Counted from the first letter of the stretch, positions 37,662-47,918 are shown. The stretch is DNA of 64,000 bases from Arenibacter catalasegens (GCF_002909235.1 NZ_PHQQ01000027.1:1-64000), one strand, 5' to 3'. Translations and numbers: made by a program. The notes: generated by a model not told the origin, from the letters alone.

Positions 37662-39332
37662 CTATTCTATCGTAATAGACTCGGTATACCCTTTTTTGTC
37701 TGTAATGACTTCAATAACATACAGGCCTTTTGCCAGCTTACCAACATTGATGGATTTCTTTCTACTTTTCTTCACCAATTTCCCAATGTTGTTATAGAAT
37801 TTAACTTTCTTAAGTCGCTCATTTTTATCCAATTTAAGGTTGACCACATCCTTGTCGGCATCATAAATTAGCCCTGCACTTTTTTGTCCAAATTCTTTTG
37901 TGTTAGCTTTAAGTGCTATTCCTGATTTGTTGATGGTGAAATAATCATCTATGCCATCGGTATCCCTTATAAACTTTACGGTCAGGTTTTGTCCTCCCTT
38001 ACCATCATCTTCCACCTCCATAACACAAGAGCCCATTTGGTTCAAGGACACGGACATGGCTTGGTGGTTTAGGTCACCCCCAGAAATTTTACCGGCAGAT
38101 CCGGTAGTTATATAAACGGCACCTTCCGCAGCTGCACTGGTTTTTTGGTAGGCACCATTGCTATCCGCTTTGCCGTCCCCATATCCAGTTGATCCAACAG
38201 TATGGCCACCCTTCGAAATTTCATCCGGGTTAAACGTATTGGCAAATCCATAATGCCCGTTCAAGAAATAAGAGCGTTCATAAGAATGGCTATGTCCGTT
38301 TAGAATGAGATCCACTCCGTTAGCTTCCATCATAGGCATAAAGTTATTCCTCATTTCAATAAGTCGATCTTCGGTATCGGAGTCATGGGACCCTTTTGTA
38401 TATATTGGATGATGAAACAAGGTCACGATCCAATCTTGTTTGGTATTTTGAATATCGGCCTTTGTCCAGTTGTACATGGCACCTCCAACTTCGCGACTTG
38501 TATGATGGGAATCCAGTACTATAAAGTGGATATTGGCATAATCATAAGAATAATAGGCCTCTGTTCCAGAGGGTGTGCCTCCGGCCTGTCCAGTGGTTGG
38601 GAAGGTAAAAATATCATAATAGGGACCGGATTGTGTAGCCGAATCGGCCGACTTGCCATCGTGGTTACCCAAGCAGGACCATGCTACGGATTTTTTCAAC
38701 ATATCGTCATAAATGTCAAAAAAGGCATTTTGATATTCTTGATCCGTGCCACTGCCATAGGCGTTATCCCCTAAAAACAACATCATATCTGTCTTACCGC
38801 TATTTTGGGGAGCAGCGTCCACATAATCGTAATAAGCATCCCTTACGTTCCTCTGATTGTTATTGGCCGTACCTGCATCTCCCAAAATCCAAGCACGTAC
38901 AAATTGTTTGGTACCCGCTTTAGGGGCTGTTATTATGTACATATCGCCAGAAGCACTTTCGGACAGCACTCCTGCTTTATTACCAATATTGAAATAATAT
39001 TTAGTATTAGGGCTTAAACCGGATAAGGAAACTTCGTGTTCGGTGGTCAAAGCTGTATTTTTTGCTTTCTTGGACAATGAATTTAATACCGTCCCATAAT
39101 GCACAAAGGATTCGGTTGCGATATCCGTTCTCCATTTTACCACAACAGATGTTGGGGTACCACTTTGTAAATAAGGGCCTCTTTCTACCCCTACCGAAGG
39201 TGAATTCTGAGAAAGGTCAATATTGTTGGTTACCGCAACAGCACTTACATTGGGAAGATCTACATTAGAGGTTTGGGCAATTGAAACCACCGTACATAGG
39301 GTGGCTAGCAAAAAGGTACTTTTTCTGATCAT
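37662..39332 (-). CDS. Purple-acid-phosphatase-like metallophosphoesterase with T9SS sorting domain
   Basis: This 556-residue secreted enzyme has a signal peptide ending SIAQ, a fibronectin-like PAP N-domain (about 48-135; RGPYLQSGTPTSVVVKWRT) and a calcineurin-type catalytic domain (about 145-400) with GDAG, GDNAYG, GNHDG, LFHHPIY and NGHSHSYER, the di-metal ligands. The last ~75 residues (KKVKFYNNIGKLVKK, GLYVIEVITDKKG) form a type A sorting domain for type IX secretion, so the protein is exported across the outer membrane. Its start overlaps the TPR gene stop in ATGA, indicating translational coupling. Phosphate-starvation control is plausible but not visible. Confidence 0.92.
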   Translation of the reverse strand: MIRKSTFLLATLCTVVSIAQTSNVDLPNVSAVAVTNNIDLSQNSPSVGVERGPYLQSGTPTSVVVKWRTDIATESFVHYGTVLNSLSKKAKNTALTTEHEVSLSGLSPNTKYYFNIGNKAGVLSESASGDMYIITAPKAGTKQFVRAWILGDAGTANNNQRNVRDAYYDYVDAAPQNSGKTDMMLFLGDNAYGSGTDQEYQNAFFDIYDDMLKKSVAWSCLGNHDGKSADSATQSGPYYDIFTFPTTGQAGGTPSGTEAYYSYDYANIHFIVLDSHHTSREVGGAMYNWTKADIQNTKQDWIVTLFHHPIYTKGSHDSDTEDRLIEMRNNFMPMMEANGVDLILNGHSHSYERSYFLNGHYGFANTFNPDEISKGGHTVGSTGYGDGKADSNGAYQKTSAAAEGAVYITTGSAGKISGGDLNHQAMSVSLNQMGSCVMEVEDDGKGGQNLTVKFIRDTDGIDDYFTINKSGIALKANTKEFGQKSAGLIYDADKDVVNLKLDKNERLKKVKFYNNIGKLVKKSRKKSINVGKLAKGLYVIEVITDKKGYTESITIE

Positions 39333-40198
39333 GATTTTTGTTTGTTAATGGAGCTTTCCAATCTCTTTATTTGTTCTTTTAATTCTATTACGGGGCTCAT
39401 ATTTTTAAACTTTGCATTCAATTGCTCAATAGCAACCGTAGCCAATTTTAACGATATGAAGGCCTCATGGGGTTTATTTATTTCCGTTAAATACTTCGCT
39501 TTTTTATAATACCAGAACTCTTTTCTGTTGTATTCAAGGATAAAATAATTGTATTGTTCCAATGCCTTTTCAGTTTGATCGGAATCCTTTAAATAGTCCA
39601 ATTTTTTAAGCTGAAGCGATATGGTGTGCGGGCCAAGTTGGTCCAGGCCATATTCAAGCGCCTCCAAAGCACCTTTATAATTTTTGTTGTTTTCAGCGAG
39701 TATGATGCTACTGTATTCCAATATATCCTCGGGCCGAATGTCCGTCATATTATGGATAACATAACCATACCCCTCCAAGGATTTTTTATATGATTTTAGA
39801 TTGAAAAGTATTTGAGCCTCCAGTTTTTTAGCGCTTAAGTCAATGCTATCCAATTCCAAATAGGAGCCTATACTTCTTAAGGCCTCGGTGTACTCTTCGG
39901 TTAAATAGTGAACCTCGGCAATTTGATAATGTAGCGCTTTGGTTGTATTTCCCAAGGATTGGGATTTAAGGTAATCTTCCAGGGCATAGGGGTACTCCAT
40001 GTGCTGTTGATACAACAACCCTCTTTCATAGTAGAGTTTAAAATCGTTTGGATTTTCGGATATCTCTATCGTTTTTTCAGCTATACGTATGGTTAAGTCC
40101 CCATGAGCAAACACTTGCATGGACAATGATAAAAACAGAAGTATAAGTAGCGTTCTGTTAATCACGAAATGTAGATACCCCTTATTATTAAAAATCAT
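39329..40198 (-). CDS. Exported TPR-repeat protein
   Basis: This 289-residue protein has an N-terminal signal segment (TLLILLFLSLSMQVFAHG) followed by several tetratricopeptide-like helix pairs (DFKLYYERGLLYQQHMEYPY, LHYQIAEVHYLTEEYTEAL, LSAKKLEAQILFNLKSYKKS). It is a protein-interaction scaffold with no catalytic residues. Its last bases overlap the start of the metallophosphatase gene by 4 bp, so the two products are made together and may act together at the cell surface. Confidence 0.85.
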   Translation of the reverse strand: MIFNNKGYLHFVINRTLLILLFLSLSMQVFAHGDLTIRIAEKTIEISENPNDFKLYYERGLLYQQHMEYPYALEDYLKSQSLGNTTKALHYQIAEVHYLTEEYTEALRSIGSYLELDSIDLSAKKLEAQILFNLKSYKKSLEGYGYVIHNMTDIRPEDILEYSSIILAENNKNYKGALEALEYGLDQLGPHTISLQLKKLDYLKDSDQTEKALEQYNYFILEYNRKEFWYYKKAKYLTEINKPHEAFISLKLATVAIEQLNAKFKNMSPVIELKEQIKRLESSINKQKS

Positions 40199-40614
40199 TT
40201 ACAATGGTTAACATAATTTCCTTTTACCAAAACTTCCTCCATAAAGTAAAATTTAAAAGAGAGACACCGCTATTGACGTACATTTTCAACATATGCACCC
40301 CCAACTTTGGTTTATTTTCTCATTTTAGGATGGAATTTTATCATTTTTAACGGCTCTGACATGCCGCTATCAAACGTATTGAAACAAAATTAAATGTGTT
40401 TTTATGGCGAGTTAATCTTTTGTTAAAAGAGAAAAGAAGATTCTTTCGAAAATTGGGTAAAACATCAAGGATTAGAAGCTTATTCTATTATTTTTTTTGA
40501 TACACTGCTAACGGCTAGAGTAAAATACGTTTAAAGGCGCTATATACGTTATGGTGCTTTCGTTATTTTGTGCCTCAAAATTCTGTTTCGAACGAAAAGA
40601 GCACTAATTAGTGC
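40199..40614. other. Intergenic gap of 416 bp without a recognised element
   Basis: This AT-rich stretch lies upstream of the TPR gene and downstream of the M20 peptidase gene. I see no open frame with protein-like character and no strong hairpin. The promoter of the TPR-metallophosphatase unit should be in its left part, but no exact TAnnTTTG element could be fixed. Confidence 0.5.
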
Positions 40615-42042
40615 CTAATTAAATTTCTTAATCAAGTGGTACGAAAACTCAATAATTTCTGAGTAGTTGTCCTTACTGATTTTTTCGTCAACACCATGAA
40701 AGCGCGTTATAGTTTCAGGTCCAATACGAATTGGATAAAAACGATAAACATTATCCGAAAGCTCATAAAAATAGCGGGCATCAGTAGCTCCCCCTAATAA
40801 ACCGGGAACCACAATACTGTTCGGAAACACATCTCGAATAGTTTTTTCAAGAATTCTATAGGCTTCTGAATCTATACTCGAAACTGGCGAAGGATCCGTT
40901 AAAAAGCCAACAGCCTCTACTTTTATTTTATCCGATATGGTACTTTCAATGTGTTGTTTTACAGATGCTATAGTTTCTCCTGGCAGAATTCTAAAATTAA
41001 TCGTTGCTTCTGCTATAGTAGGAATTACATTATTCTTAACCCCACCATCAATTATAGTCGGAGCCGTTGTGGTATGTGCATTCAAGGCTTCAAGGATCGG
41101 TTTTTGAAATAACCAAGGGTTGGCAAATGCCAGCTTTTTGAAAAAAGGTAATTCTGCACCCATGTATTCTAACTGGTTATCAATAGGTTTTACGAGTTTA
41201 TATGGCAACTGATTATTTTCCAAGTCAACAATGGCTTTGGCCAACATTCCAATAGTGTTTTCTCTAGGCGGTTGTGAGCTATGACCTCCTTTGGTCTCAA
41301 CAGTAAGCTTAAATGAAGAAAAACCCTTTTCAGCTAAATTGATCATAGCGATAGGGTTGTTAATACCGGGAACCATGTTTTCAGCTATAAAACCGCCTTC
41401 GTCAAGTGTCATTGCTGCATGAACACCTTTTGCTTTTAAATGTTTTGCGATTTCCGCAGCCCCCTTTACACCACCAACTTCCTCATCATGACCAAAAGCA
41501 AGGTAAATAGTTTGTGATGGCACAAATGATTCTTCAAGTAGCTTCTCCACTGCTTCCAATAGGCCTATTAAAGTGCCTTTATCATCCATTGTACCACGAC
41601 CTATAATAGCTGTCCCAGTAATTTCACCCTCAAAAGGCCCTCCTTCCCATTGATCTAAAGTGGGCTGATCTACAGGAACGACGTCTTGGTGCGACATAAA
41701 AATAATTGGTTTTTTGGATGCGTCCGATCCTTCCGAGGTATACAATAAACTGTAGGTGTTAATTTTTTCCAGGGATAGTTTAGCATGTGTTAACGGAAAG
41801 GTTTCTTTAAGGAACCTATGGAAGCCGAAAAAAGCGGTTGAATCGGGAATGGCATCTTCGCTAGAGGAAATTGTTGGGTATTGTATCCCTTTTGCAAGGT
41901 TTTGAAAGACATCTTTTGGTAGTTCTATGTTATCTAGACGCTCTGAAGCTACCTGCTTAGAATTGAGCATTAAAGTATTGAAAATCAACACTCCTAATAG
42001 GATAACAATGGCTACAACAATTAAAAGAACTATTTTTTTCAT
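40615..42042 (-). CDS. M20-family metallopeptidase (PM20D1/carboxypeptidase type), membrane-anchored
   Basis: This 475-residue protein has an N-terminal membrane anchor (IVLLIVVAIVILLGVLIF) and an M20 catalytic domain. Metal-site motifs are FMSHQDVVPVD, GRGTMDDKGTLIGLL, FGHDEEVGG and, near the C-terminus, ITRFHGVDEKIS; the dimerisation domain lies between (SSFKLTVETKGGHSSQPP). The PM20D1-like branch cleaves or forms N-acyl amino acids and hydrolyses dipeptides. It is probably periplasmic-facing. It is the downstream member of a minus-strand hydrolase series but has wide gaps on both sides. Confidence 0.9.
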   Translation of the reverse strand: MKKIVLLIVVAIVILLGVLIFNTLMLNSKQVASERLDNIELPKDVFQNLAKGIQYPTISSSEDAIPDSTAFFGFHRFLKETFPLTHAKLSLEKINTYSLLYTSEGSDASKKPIIFMSHQDVVPVDQPTLDQWEGGPFEGEITGTAIIGRGTMDDKGTLIGLLEAVEKLLEESFVPSQTIYLAFGHDEEVGGVKGAAEIAKHLKAKGVHAAMTLDEGGFIAENMVPGINNPIAMINLAEKGFSSFKLTVETKGGHSSQPPRENTIGMLAKAIVDLENNQLPYKLVKPIDNQLEYMGAELPFFKKLAFANPWLFQKPILEALNAHTTTAPTIIDGGVKNNVIPTIAEATINFRILPGETIASVKQHIESTISDKIKVEAVGFLTDPSPVSSIDSEAYRILEKTIRDVFPNSIVVPGLLGGATDARYFYELSDNVYRFYPIRIGPETITRFHGVDEKISKDNYSEIIEFSYHLIKKFN

Positions 42043-42216
42043 ACGGACGGGATTAAATTTATTGAAGTGGTTTTATCATTGGGCAGGAGTTGGTCATAAT
42101 GAAGGCTTATAATCTGAATAAAATGCGTTTCAATGCACTTTGTTTGGTGTTGGTGGATCGTTTCCCTTTTCCATTTGACTTTAAATAATTTCGTTTTGAA
42201 ATATTAAAAATTAACG

Positions 42217-42711
42217 CTATTCCGAACTTACTACATTTGAGGCATGTATATGGACTATTTGCCACCCAACATCGTTTTTCGCAAGGACAATGGTTCTTCT
42301 TGAAAGCGATTTACCATTATCTAAGTGAAAGGTTACAATTGCAGCAGCATTGAGCATTGTAATTTTTAAATCTTCTGGCTCAAGTTGCATAAAAGGCGGT
42401 TGTAAACCACTTTCCCGTATGCCATTTATAACCTGTTTCATTTGAGGGTCAAGCCCATATATTCTTTTATAATTAGCATTATCAATTGGTCCTAATGAAT
42501 CATTTGACATTATCGCTCTGGGAAAAATATATGCATCATCAGTCATTAAAGCTTCCATCGTTTCAAAATCTCCATTTTCAAATGCCCTAAGAAATTTGTC
42601 GAGCGTAGCAATTACCTCTTTTTCCTCATCTACGTTTGGCTTTGTTGAATTACATGCCGTTTGAAAAATACCAATTGTAAATATTGCACCTAGGATTAAA
42701 AATTTTTGCAT
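42217..42711 (-). CDS. SnoaL/NTF2-like (DUF4440) lipoprotein
   Basis: The product is about 164 residues from the chosen Met, which opens a lipoprotein signal (FLILGAIFTIGIFQTACNS, Cys at about 20). The frame is open to 42762, but the extra 17 residues precede the signal, so I start at 42711. The mature domain (EVIATLDKFLRAFENGDFETMEALMTDDAYIF and later GWQIVHIHAS) is an NTF2-like cone fold. Function is unknown; such proteins are binding or ketosteroid-isomerase-like domains. It may be co-transcribed with the amidase gene upstream (103 bp gap to the longer start). Confidence 0.75.
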   Translation of the reverse strand: MQKFLILGAIFTIGIFQTACNSTKPNVDEEKEVIATLDKFLRAFENGDFETMEALMTDDAYIFPRAIMSNDSLGPIDNANYKRIYGLDPQMKQVINGIRESGLQPPFMQLEPEDLKITMLNAAAIVTFHLDNGKSLSRRTIVLAKNDVGWQIVHIHASNVVSSE

Positions 42712-42814
42712 AATTCTACTGTTCAAATTGCTTTCATTAATTTTTCTGCTGAGTTTTATCATAATTTTATTTTCTTTTTTTAACGACCTCCAACGGACTT
42801 TATTAAAATGAGGA

Positions 42815-44380
42815 TCAATGCATTTTATCTTTTGTTATAGCCTTTTCTAAATTCGGTTTTCGTCTATGTTTTGTTCCCTGTTCATAGGAGTATGCAAGTC
42901 TTATTAATGTCGATTCTGAATACATTCGCCCTAGAAATTCCACCCCTGTCGGTAAATTATCCTGCATAAAACCCATGGGAATTGTAAATGCCGGTTGACC
43001 TGTATGAGGTGCGACAGCTCCAGTATTTTCACCAGTGTATTCTTCAACTATAGAATCCATCTTGTATGGTTTTATATTCCAGGTCGGATAAATAAGTGCA
43101 TCGAGGTTTAATGAATCCATATAGTTTTCAATGGAATTCCGAAACGCTATTCTCAATTCATCTGAGTACGCATCTAAACATTCAATTTCGGGATTCTCTG
43201 GTCGACCGCCGTGGGTCGTATAGAACTTTAAACGCTTTTCCGTGAATGTTGACTTCGTACCTATTCTGATAATATCATCAAGTGAACTAATGGTATCGTT
43301 CTTAACTTGCGTAATTAAGTAGTTTTCAATATCTGTTTTGAAATCGGAACACCAATGGTTTTTCCGAAGGGATAAAAAATTAGGGATGTCAACCGGATCA
43401 ATGATCTCTGCACCCAATTTCGTCATATCTTCAATAGATTGTTCAAAGAGGGCTGAAACTTCAGGGTCCATTTGGGTTTCAATTATTTCCCTAAGAACCC
43501 CAATTCGGGATCCGATCAACCCGTCTTTCTTGAGAAACTGAATATAGTTGTCAGTTACTCTACCTTCAGAATATTTCGTCAATTCATCCCCTGGATCATA
43601 ACCGCTAATAACTTGTAGAACTCGTGTGGCATCTTCAACGGTCCGGCACATTGGTCCGGCCATGTCCTGTCTGAGTTCGCATGGTACAATTCCGGATCTA
43701 CTAACCAAACCCATAGTTGGTCTGAAGCCTACCAATGAACCATTAGATGAGGGTAGACGAATAGAACCCCCAGTATCAGTACCTAATCCTATTACGCCAA
43801 AATTGGCTGCAATAGAAGCACCTGTGCCTCCACTTGAACCTGCCGAGGTATAATCTTGATTATATGCATTTAAGGTTGAGCCATTAGTTGAGCTATACGA
43901 TCCCCATGGAGTAAATGCCCATTCTGCCATATTCGATTTAGCTAAAATAATAGCTCCTGCTTCGACTAATTTTGAGATAATGAACGCATCTTTTTCAGGA
44001 ATGAAATTTTGAAGAGCTAGTGCACCAGCAGTAGTTTCAATTCCTTTAGTATGGATGTTGTTTTTTACAATTACAGGTATACCATGGAGCGGACGAAGTA
44101 TCTTGGTACGCTGATATTCGTCATCGAGTGCTTTAGCAATTGCTAGAACGTCTGGGTTGATTGAGTTAATAGCATTTATGGTTGGGTCAAGCTCCTGAAT
44201 TCTTTCCAAAAAAGCCGAAACCAATTTTTGACTATTGTATTCACCTTTTTCGAAAGCTTTATGAATATTTTGGATTGTCAGTTCTCCAAGATTTATTGGA
44301 GCTGGTTTCTTATTGGTTTGACACCCAAAAATTCCTGAGAATATGAAGATGCCGATAAAAATTAATCTATGAGTTTTCAT
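42815..44380 (-). CDS. Amidase-signature-family lipoprotein
   Basis: This 521-residue protein has a lipobox (GIFGC, lipidated Cys at about 20) and a full amidase-signature domain. The Ser-cis-Ser-Lys triad is visible: K106 in IPVIVKNNIH, S182/S183 in AGSSGGTG and nucleophile S206 in GTDTGGSIRLPS. It hydrolyses amide bonds, but the substrate cannot be predicted from sequence. It is anchored in the periplasm. Together with the M20 peptidase and NTF2-like genes it suggests amide or acylated amino-acid breakdown outside the cytoplasm. Confidence 0.9.
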   Translation of the reverse strand: MKTHRLIFIGIFIFSGIFGCQTNKKPAPINLGELTIQNIHKAFEKGEYNSQKLVSAFLERIQELDPTINAINSINPDVLAIAKALDDEYQRTKILRPLHGIPVIVKNNIHTKGIETTAGALALQNFIPEKDAFIISKLVEAGAIILAKSNMAEWAFTPWGSYSSTNGSTLNAYNQDYTSAGSSGGTGASIAANFGVIGLGTDTGGSIRLPSSNGSLVGFRPTMGLVSRSGIVPCELRQDMAGPMCRTVEDATRVLQVISGYDPGDELTKYSEGRVTDNYIQFLKKDGLIGSRIGVLREIIETQMDPEVSALFEQSIEDMTKLGAEIIDPVDIPNFLSLRKNHWCSDFKTDIENYLITQVKNDTISSLDDIIRIGTKSTFTEKRLKFYTTHGGRPENPEIECLDAYSDELRIAFRNSIENYMDSLNLDALIYPTWNIKPYKMDSIVEEYTGENTGAVAPHTGQPAFTIPMGFMQDNLPTGVEFLGRMYSESTLIRLAYSYEQGTKHRRKPNLEKAITKDKMH

Positions 44381-44411
44381 ATTTAGTCTAATTGGCGATA
44401 ACGGTTGAATA

Positions 44412-44480
44412 AACGCCTGTTTTCCTGCCCGCCGGTTTATGTGCCGTAGGCATACAGGTAAGAATAGCGTTTAGTTTTTG
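44412..44480. repeat. Imperfect intergenic inverted repeat
   Basis: Arms AAACGCCTGTTTTCCTG and CAGGTAAGAATAGCGTTT pair imperfectly around a GC-richer loop between the DUF3500 and amidase genes. A second weak hairpin-rich gap lies at about 45752-45815. These look like short REP-type elements; no T run is present. Confidence 0.4.
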
Positions 44481-44520
44481 TTGGACACTTTAATATTCGA
44501 TTTCACACATGAAATTTATT

Positions 44521-45720
44521 TTATTTGTGGTGTGGGTGTTCTTTGTAATGCTGCTTGAGTAGGTCTTTGCCATAATCATTGCCGTTTGGTGTACGTACAA
44601 CGGCATGAATATGTTGCCGATGTACATCAGTTCCATATAATTTTTTTGTAGCTATTGGTTTCTGATGATCAAATTCAATTAACACCACAGGACTAAGTAT
44701 CCGATAGTAGTAGACAGAATTGTCTTCGCTCCCTCCGATCCAAGTAAACCATGTATCATTAATGTATTTCTCCACCTCGTCCATCTTGACTTTCGCATGA
44801 CCATCATCCATATTGTCTACATAAAGTTTTATCAATAGGAGTAACTGATCCTTTTGTTCCATCGTAAATGACGATGCGTTTACACCTGTGTAGTCCAGCA
44901 CTATGTTGTCTTTGAAAGCTTCTGTCAGGTTATTATTTCCTTCTTTTGATAGCTCGATTACATCCTCACTCCTTTGCTTGTCATTTAAAGACTTAAGCAA
45001 TTGTAATCCCGAATCCTGTTCATCCTGCAAAATTTCAATTCCTTTGTACTTTCCTGTTTCAGCAATTACGGGCTCTGATCCAACAAATAATGGGGTCATT
45101 ACGACCTGGTCGCCTAAAACAAAATAGTTGATTATAAGGTGGTGTCCATCCATTTGCCAACCCCATGGTTCGGTTTCTGAAGGCTCCCCCATAATAGTTA
45201 TCCAATAAAGCCATTCACCATATTCCTGGAAGTTATTATTAATCTCCCCCAGAGTGTAATTTAACTTCATAATATCCCTGCCTAATTTTAACCCTTTTAC
45301 GCTGAGTGAAGCACTCATTAAGTCAAATGCCGCACTACGTTGTTTGTCTGACATATCAACGAAACCTACCCCCTGTCGAACATAGAAGTGCTGATTCATC
45401 CATTTTCGCCACTCATCGTCATCTACGGAAAATTTTACTTTACCCTGTTGGTTACGGTCCAGGGATTCCAGAAAGGCCCTGGCTGCATTTCGGACGGGTT
45501 CCGTAGATACACCAGTGGAGTTGAGTTCGAAAAGACCTTCCTGGACATTTCCATCAATTGTAATACCCTTAAATGGTACTGCCAAGCCTTTTTGCTCATT
45601 CTCGATGGATATTTGTCTATATCTTTCCTTTCGTTCTAGATCTGTTATTTGTGCGAAAACTTGACTGCCAAATGAGATTAATAAAAACAAAAAGATAAAT
45701 TGAAAGGAGTATCTTTTCAT
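44521..45720 (-). CDS. DUF3500 exported protein
   Basis: The product is about 399 residues from the Met at 45720, which opens a clean signal peptide (FQFIFLFLLISFGSQVFAQ). The frame is open 20 codons further, but those residues precede the signal. The body matches the DUF3500 family: ARAFLESLDRNQQGKVKF near the start, then GVGFVDMSDKQRSAAFDLM, WGWQMDGHHLIINYFVLGDQV and a His-rich tail (HRQHIHAVVRTPNGNDYG). The function of the family is unknown; conserved His and Asp residues hint at metal binding. It lies between the amidase and amidohydrolase genes. Confidence 0.85.
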   Translation of the reverse strand: MKRYSFQFIFLFLLISFGSQVFAQITDLERKERYRQISIENEQKGLAVPFKGITIDGNVQEGLFELNSTGVSTEPVRNAARAFLESLDRNQQGKVKFSVDDDEWRKWMNQHFYVRQGVGFVDMSDKQRSAAFDLMSASLSVKGLKLGRDIMKLNYTLGEINNNFQEYGEWLYWITIMGEPSETEPWGWQMDGHHLIINYFVLGDQVVMTPLFVGSEPVIAETGKYKGIEILQDEQDSGLQLLKSLNDKQRSEDVIELSKEGNNNLTEAFKDNIVLDYTGVNASSFTMEQKDQLLLLIKLYVDNMDDGHAKVKMDEVEKYINDTWFTWIGGSEDNSVYYYRILSPVVLIEFDHQKPIATKKLYGTDVHRQHIHAVVRTPNGNDYGKDLLKQHYKEHPHHK

Positions 45721-45828
45721 GGGTTTAAAATTAGTGGTTAATCTTTTTGTATCTAACGTTTTGGCTATGAGCAGCAGCATCCCGCAGGGTGCTTTTTCTC
45801 ATAGGTTTTGATAGCGGTTGCTTGGTCT

Positions 45829-46740
45829 TTACTGGTTTTTATGTTTCTGTATCTCTTCATCTGTTAATCTAAGGAACCTTGCAGCGTTGTTATAAAAGAT
45901 ATCTTCCTTTTGTTTTACGCTTAGAAAGTCAGCTGCTCTAATATTGCCAACGGAAATTTTAATTGACTGAGGCCAAATCATCTCATCCGAACCATACATA
46001 ATTCGCTCTCCATAACCGGCTTCAACAATTCTTCTCAAATAATTATGAAATTCAATCTGTGGCAAAACCCAATTGATTACAGCAACATCGACGTAGACTT
46101 GTGGATGAGCCCATAGAAGTCCAATGAGTTCGTCGATGAATGGATATCCGGCATGCATAATGTAGATTCTCAATTTTGGATGTTTCACCAATACTTCTTC
46201 TAATAACAGAGGATTGCTAAGGCTCATTCTGTAATTTTTCATTCCTATGTAGGCTGCTCCTGGAGGCCCTGGTCCCATATGAATTCCAACTGGAATGTCA
46301 AGTTCCTCAGCTAAGGAAAAATACGGCTCAAGTTTCTCGTCATTGGGAGCTAATCCACTGTACTGAGGACCAAATTCTGCCATGATTTTGTAGGTGCCTT
46401 CCTGAAACCATTTCCTTAAGGAATCAACAGGTGTAGAGGAGGTACCCCAGGCTGGAATAAATCGCTCTGGATCTCGACTTTGATAGTCCAAAGCATTTGG
46501 CCCATCAACCACAGCTTTAACGATATTAAATTCATTCAAATACTTAAATGTAGAATCTCTATAGCTTGGTTGATCGTTATTCGATCTAAGTTTTGTTACC
46601 GCTTCTAAGATATCAGGTCCCGCATATCCAGAATGCAGATGCATGTCAATAATGGGGGTATTCAACATAGTGTTTTTCCTTTGTCCAATACTGGGAATGC
46701 TCATTAACACCACAATTGTCACTAAAACATATTTTTTCAT
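45829..46740 (-). CDS. Exported amidohydrolase-family TIM-barrel protein
   Basis: This 303-residue protein has a signal peptide ending PSIGQ and an amidohydrolase 2-type barrel: IIDMHLHSGYAG (first metal His pair), IGIHMGPGPPG-like VGIHMGP, RIYIMHAGYPFIDE and IMYGSDEMIWP (Asp). It likely needs one or two metals and hydrolyses or decarboxylates a cyclic or carboxylated substrate. It starts the run of co-oriented genes that continues with DUF3500 (about 110 bp downstream). Substrate unknown. Confidence 0.85.
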   Translation of the reverse strand: MKKYVLVTIVVLMSIPSIGQRKNTMLNTPIIDMHLHSGYAGPDILEAVTKLRSNNDQPSYRDSTFKYLNEFNIVKAVVDGPNALDYQSRDPERFIPAWGTSSTPVDSLRKWFQEGTYKIMAEFGPQYSGLAPNDEKLEPYFSLAEELDIPVGIHMGPGPPGAAYIGMKNYRMSLSNPLLLEEVLVKHPKLRIYIMHAGYPFIDELIGLLWAHPQVYVDVAVINWVLPQIEFHNYLRRIVEAGYGERIMYGSDEMIWPQSIKISVGNIRAADFLSVKQKEDIFYNNAARFLRLTDEEIQKHKNQ

Positions 46741-47344
46741 ATTGATTTATTCTTTTGTTTATATGATAAAATTACCACCAACGTAAGTATATATGTGCGC
46801 GTACAGATATTTCCATTTTAACGGGCCTTACCGCAATACATTTTAGTGTCCAATAAATAATATTAATCCAATAAAATTTTATCTAGTGTAAAGAGAGGGG
46901 GAAGTACTACTACGAAGCATTTGCTTCTATCCTTCTAAGTTAACAAATATTGGTTTAGTATTAACTTAATAAATAAAAATAGATAATACCCACGGTATGG
47001 TGATTTTGGATTGTTACAAATTTGTATTTACCAGCGAAAAGGTTAGTGTTAAATTTGGCATGATTTTTTGGCGAAATTATATGCACTTCAGCATCTATAG
47101 TATTATTTTTTTACCACAACTTCACTACCTATCACCATAGGGTGCACCACAGCTTCACCCTGTAGAAATTGATGGCTTTGCTTCTGTTTTTTGCTGAAGC
47201 TAATTGCCTACAAATATTTCACGCCATCCTGATCGGAGAAGAAAAAAGTAACTCCATACACGCCAACAATTCACTACTCAATAATCAAAATTAGAGACTG
47301 ATATGAAATTGGTGGCAAAAGGCCAATAAACTTATTCAAGTTGT
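46741..47344. other. 604-bp gap, mostly featureless, with one doubtful gene relic
   Basis: Most of this AT-rich gap shows nothing. On the minus strand 47270-47103 reads as a 56-codon stretch with protein-like composition (VYGVTFFFSDQDG, then HPMVIGSEVVVKK and TAA) broken by one internal TAG. It has no start codon and I cannot name a family; it may be a decayed gene tail or chance. Confidence 0.35.
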
Positions 47345-47797
47345 TCACTCTTTGGCCAAAACCTTTTTCAATGCTGTCTGAACGATTCCGATATCATTAA
47401 AACCCTGAAAACCACTAAATCCTACAGAAATTCGGCTCTCATCGTCTAATTGGATTAATTGTCCACCAACCCAGCCAATAAGGTCGGGAAGTTCTATAGG
47501 GGCATCTTCGGGGTCCATAGTGCCCCCGAAAACAATCTTTTCATAATCTCCTGTATTATGACCAGTAATCCACACCTGACTCGCTTTTTGCCAGGCAATC
47601 CTAAAGATTTCCCGTTGTTCTATTTTATCTGTTCCAAATAACTTTCCATAAACTTTGCCATCTTCCGAGATGATACAGATTGCTACATTCCCATTACAAA
47701 TTTCCCAATCTTCAGGACTGTTTTGAAACCCAGGAATTTCTTTTTCCAAGGCTTCGAATAAGGAGTAAATAGTTTTCTCAAGTTTAGCGGTGGTCAT
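47345..47797 (-). CDS. GlcG/HbpS-like (DUF336) small protein
   Basis: This 150-residue cytosolic protein has the profilin-like GlcG/HbpS layout: an early strand NVAICIISEDGKVYGKLFGTD, a middle helix REIFRIAWQKASQVW, then a loop with GGQLIQLDDESRISVGFSGFQGFNDIGIVQTALKKVL. Family members bind haem or corrinoids or accompany glycolate and aromatic metabolism. The similarity is moderate and is judged by motif order only. It stands alone, with about 600 bp downstream. Confidence 0.55.
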   Translation of the reverse strand: MTTAKLEKTIYSLFEALEKEIPGFQNSPEDWEICNGNVAICIISEDGKVYGKLFGTDKIEQREIFRIAWQKASQVWITGHNTGDYEKIVFGGTMDPEDAPIELPDLIGWVGGQLIQLDDESRISVGFSGFQGFNDIGIVQTALKKVLAKE

Positions 47798-47918
47798 TAA
47801 AGAATGGTTTTAGATTTATAATTCTTTGTAAAAGTGATATAATAAACATCAAATATTTTTATCGAACAAAAATTGAAAATATTAATAGGGTGCAACACAT
47901 TACAACCGTTAATTCATT

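Noticed and set aside
47103-47270. Protein-like stretch on the minus strand with an internal TAG
   Set aside because: No start codon, no family recognised and only 56 codons, so it is mentioned in the gap entry but not called as a pseudogene.
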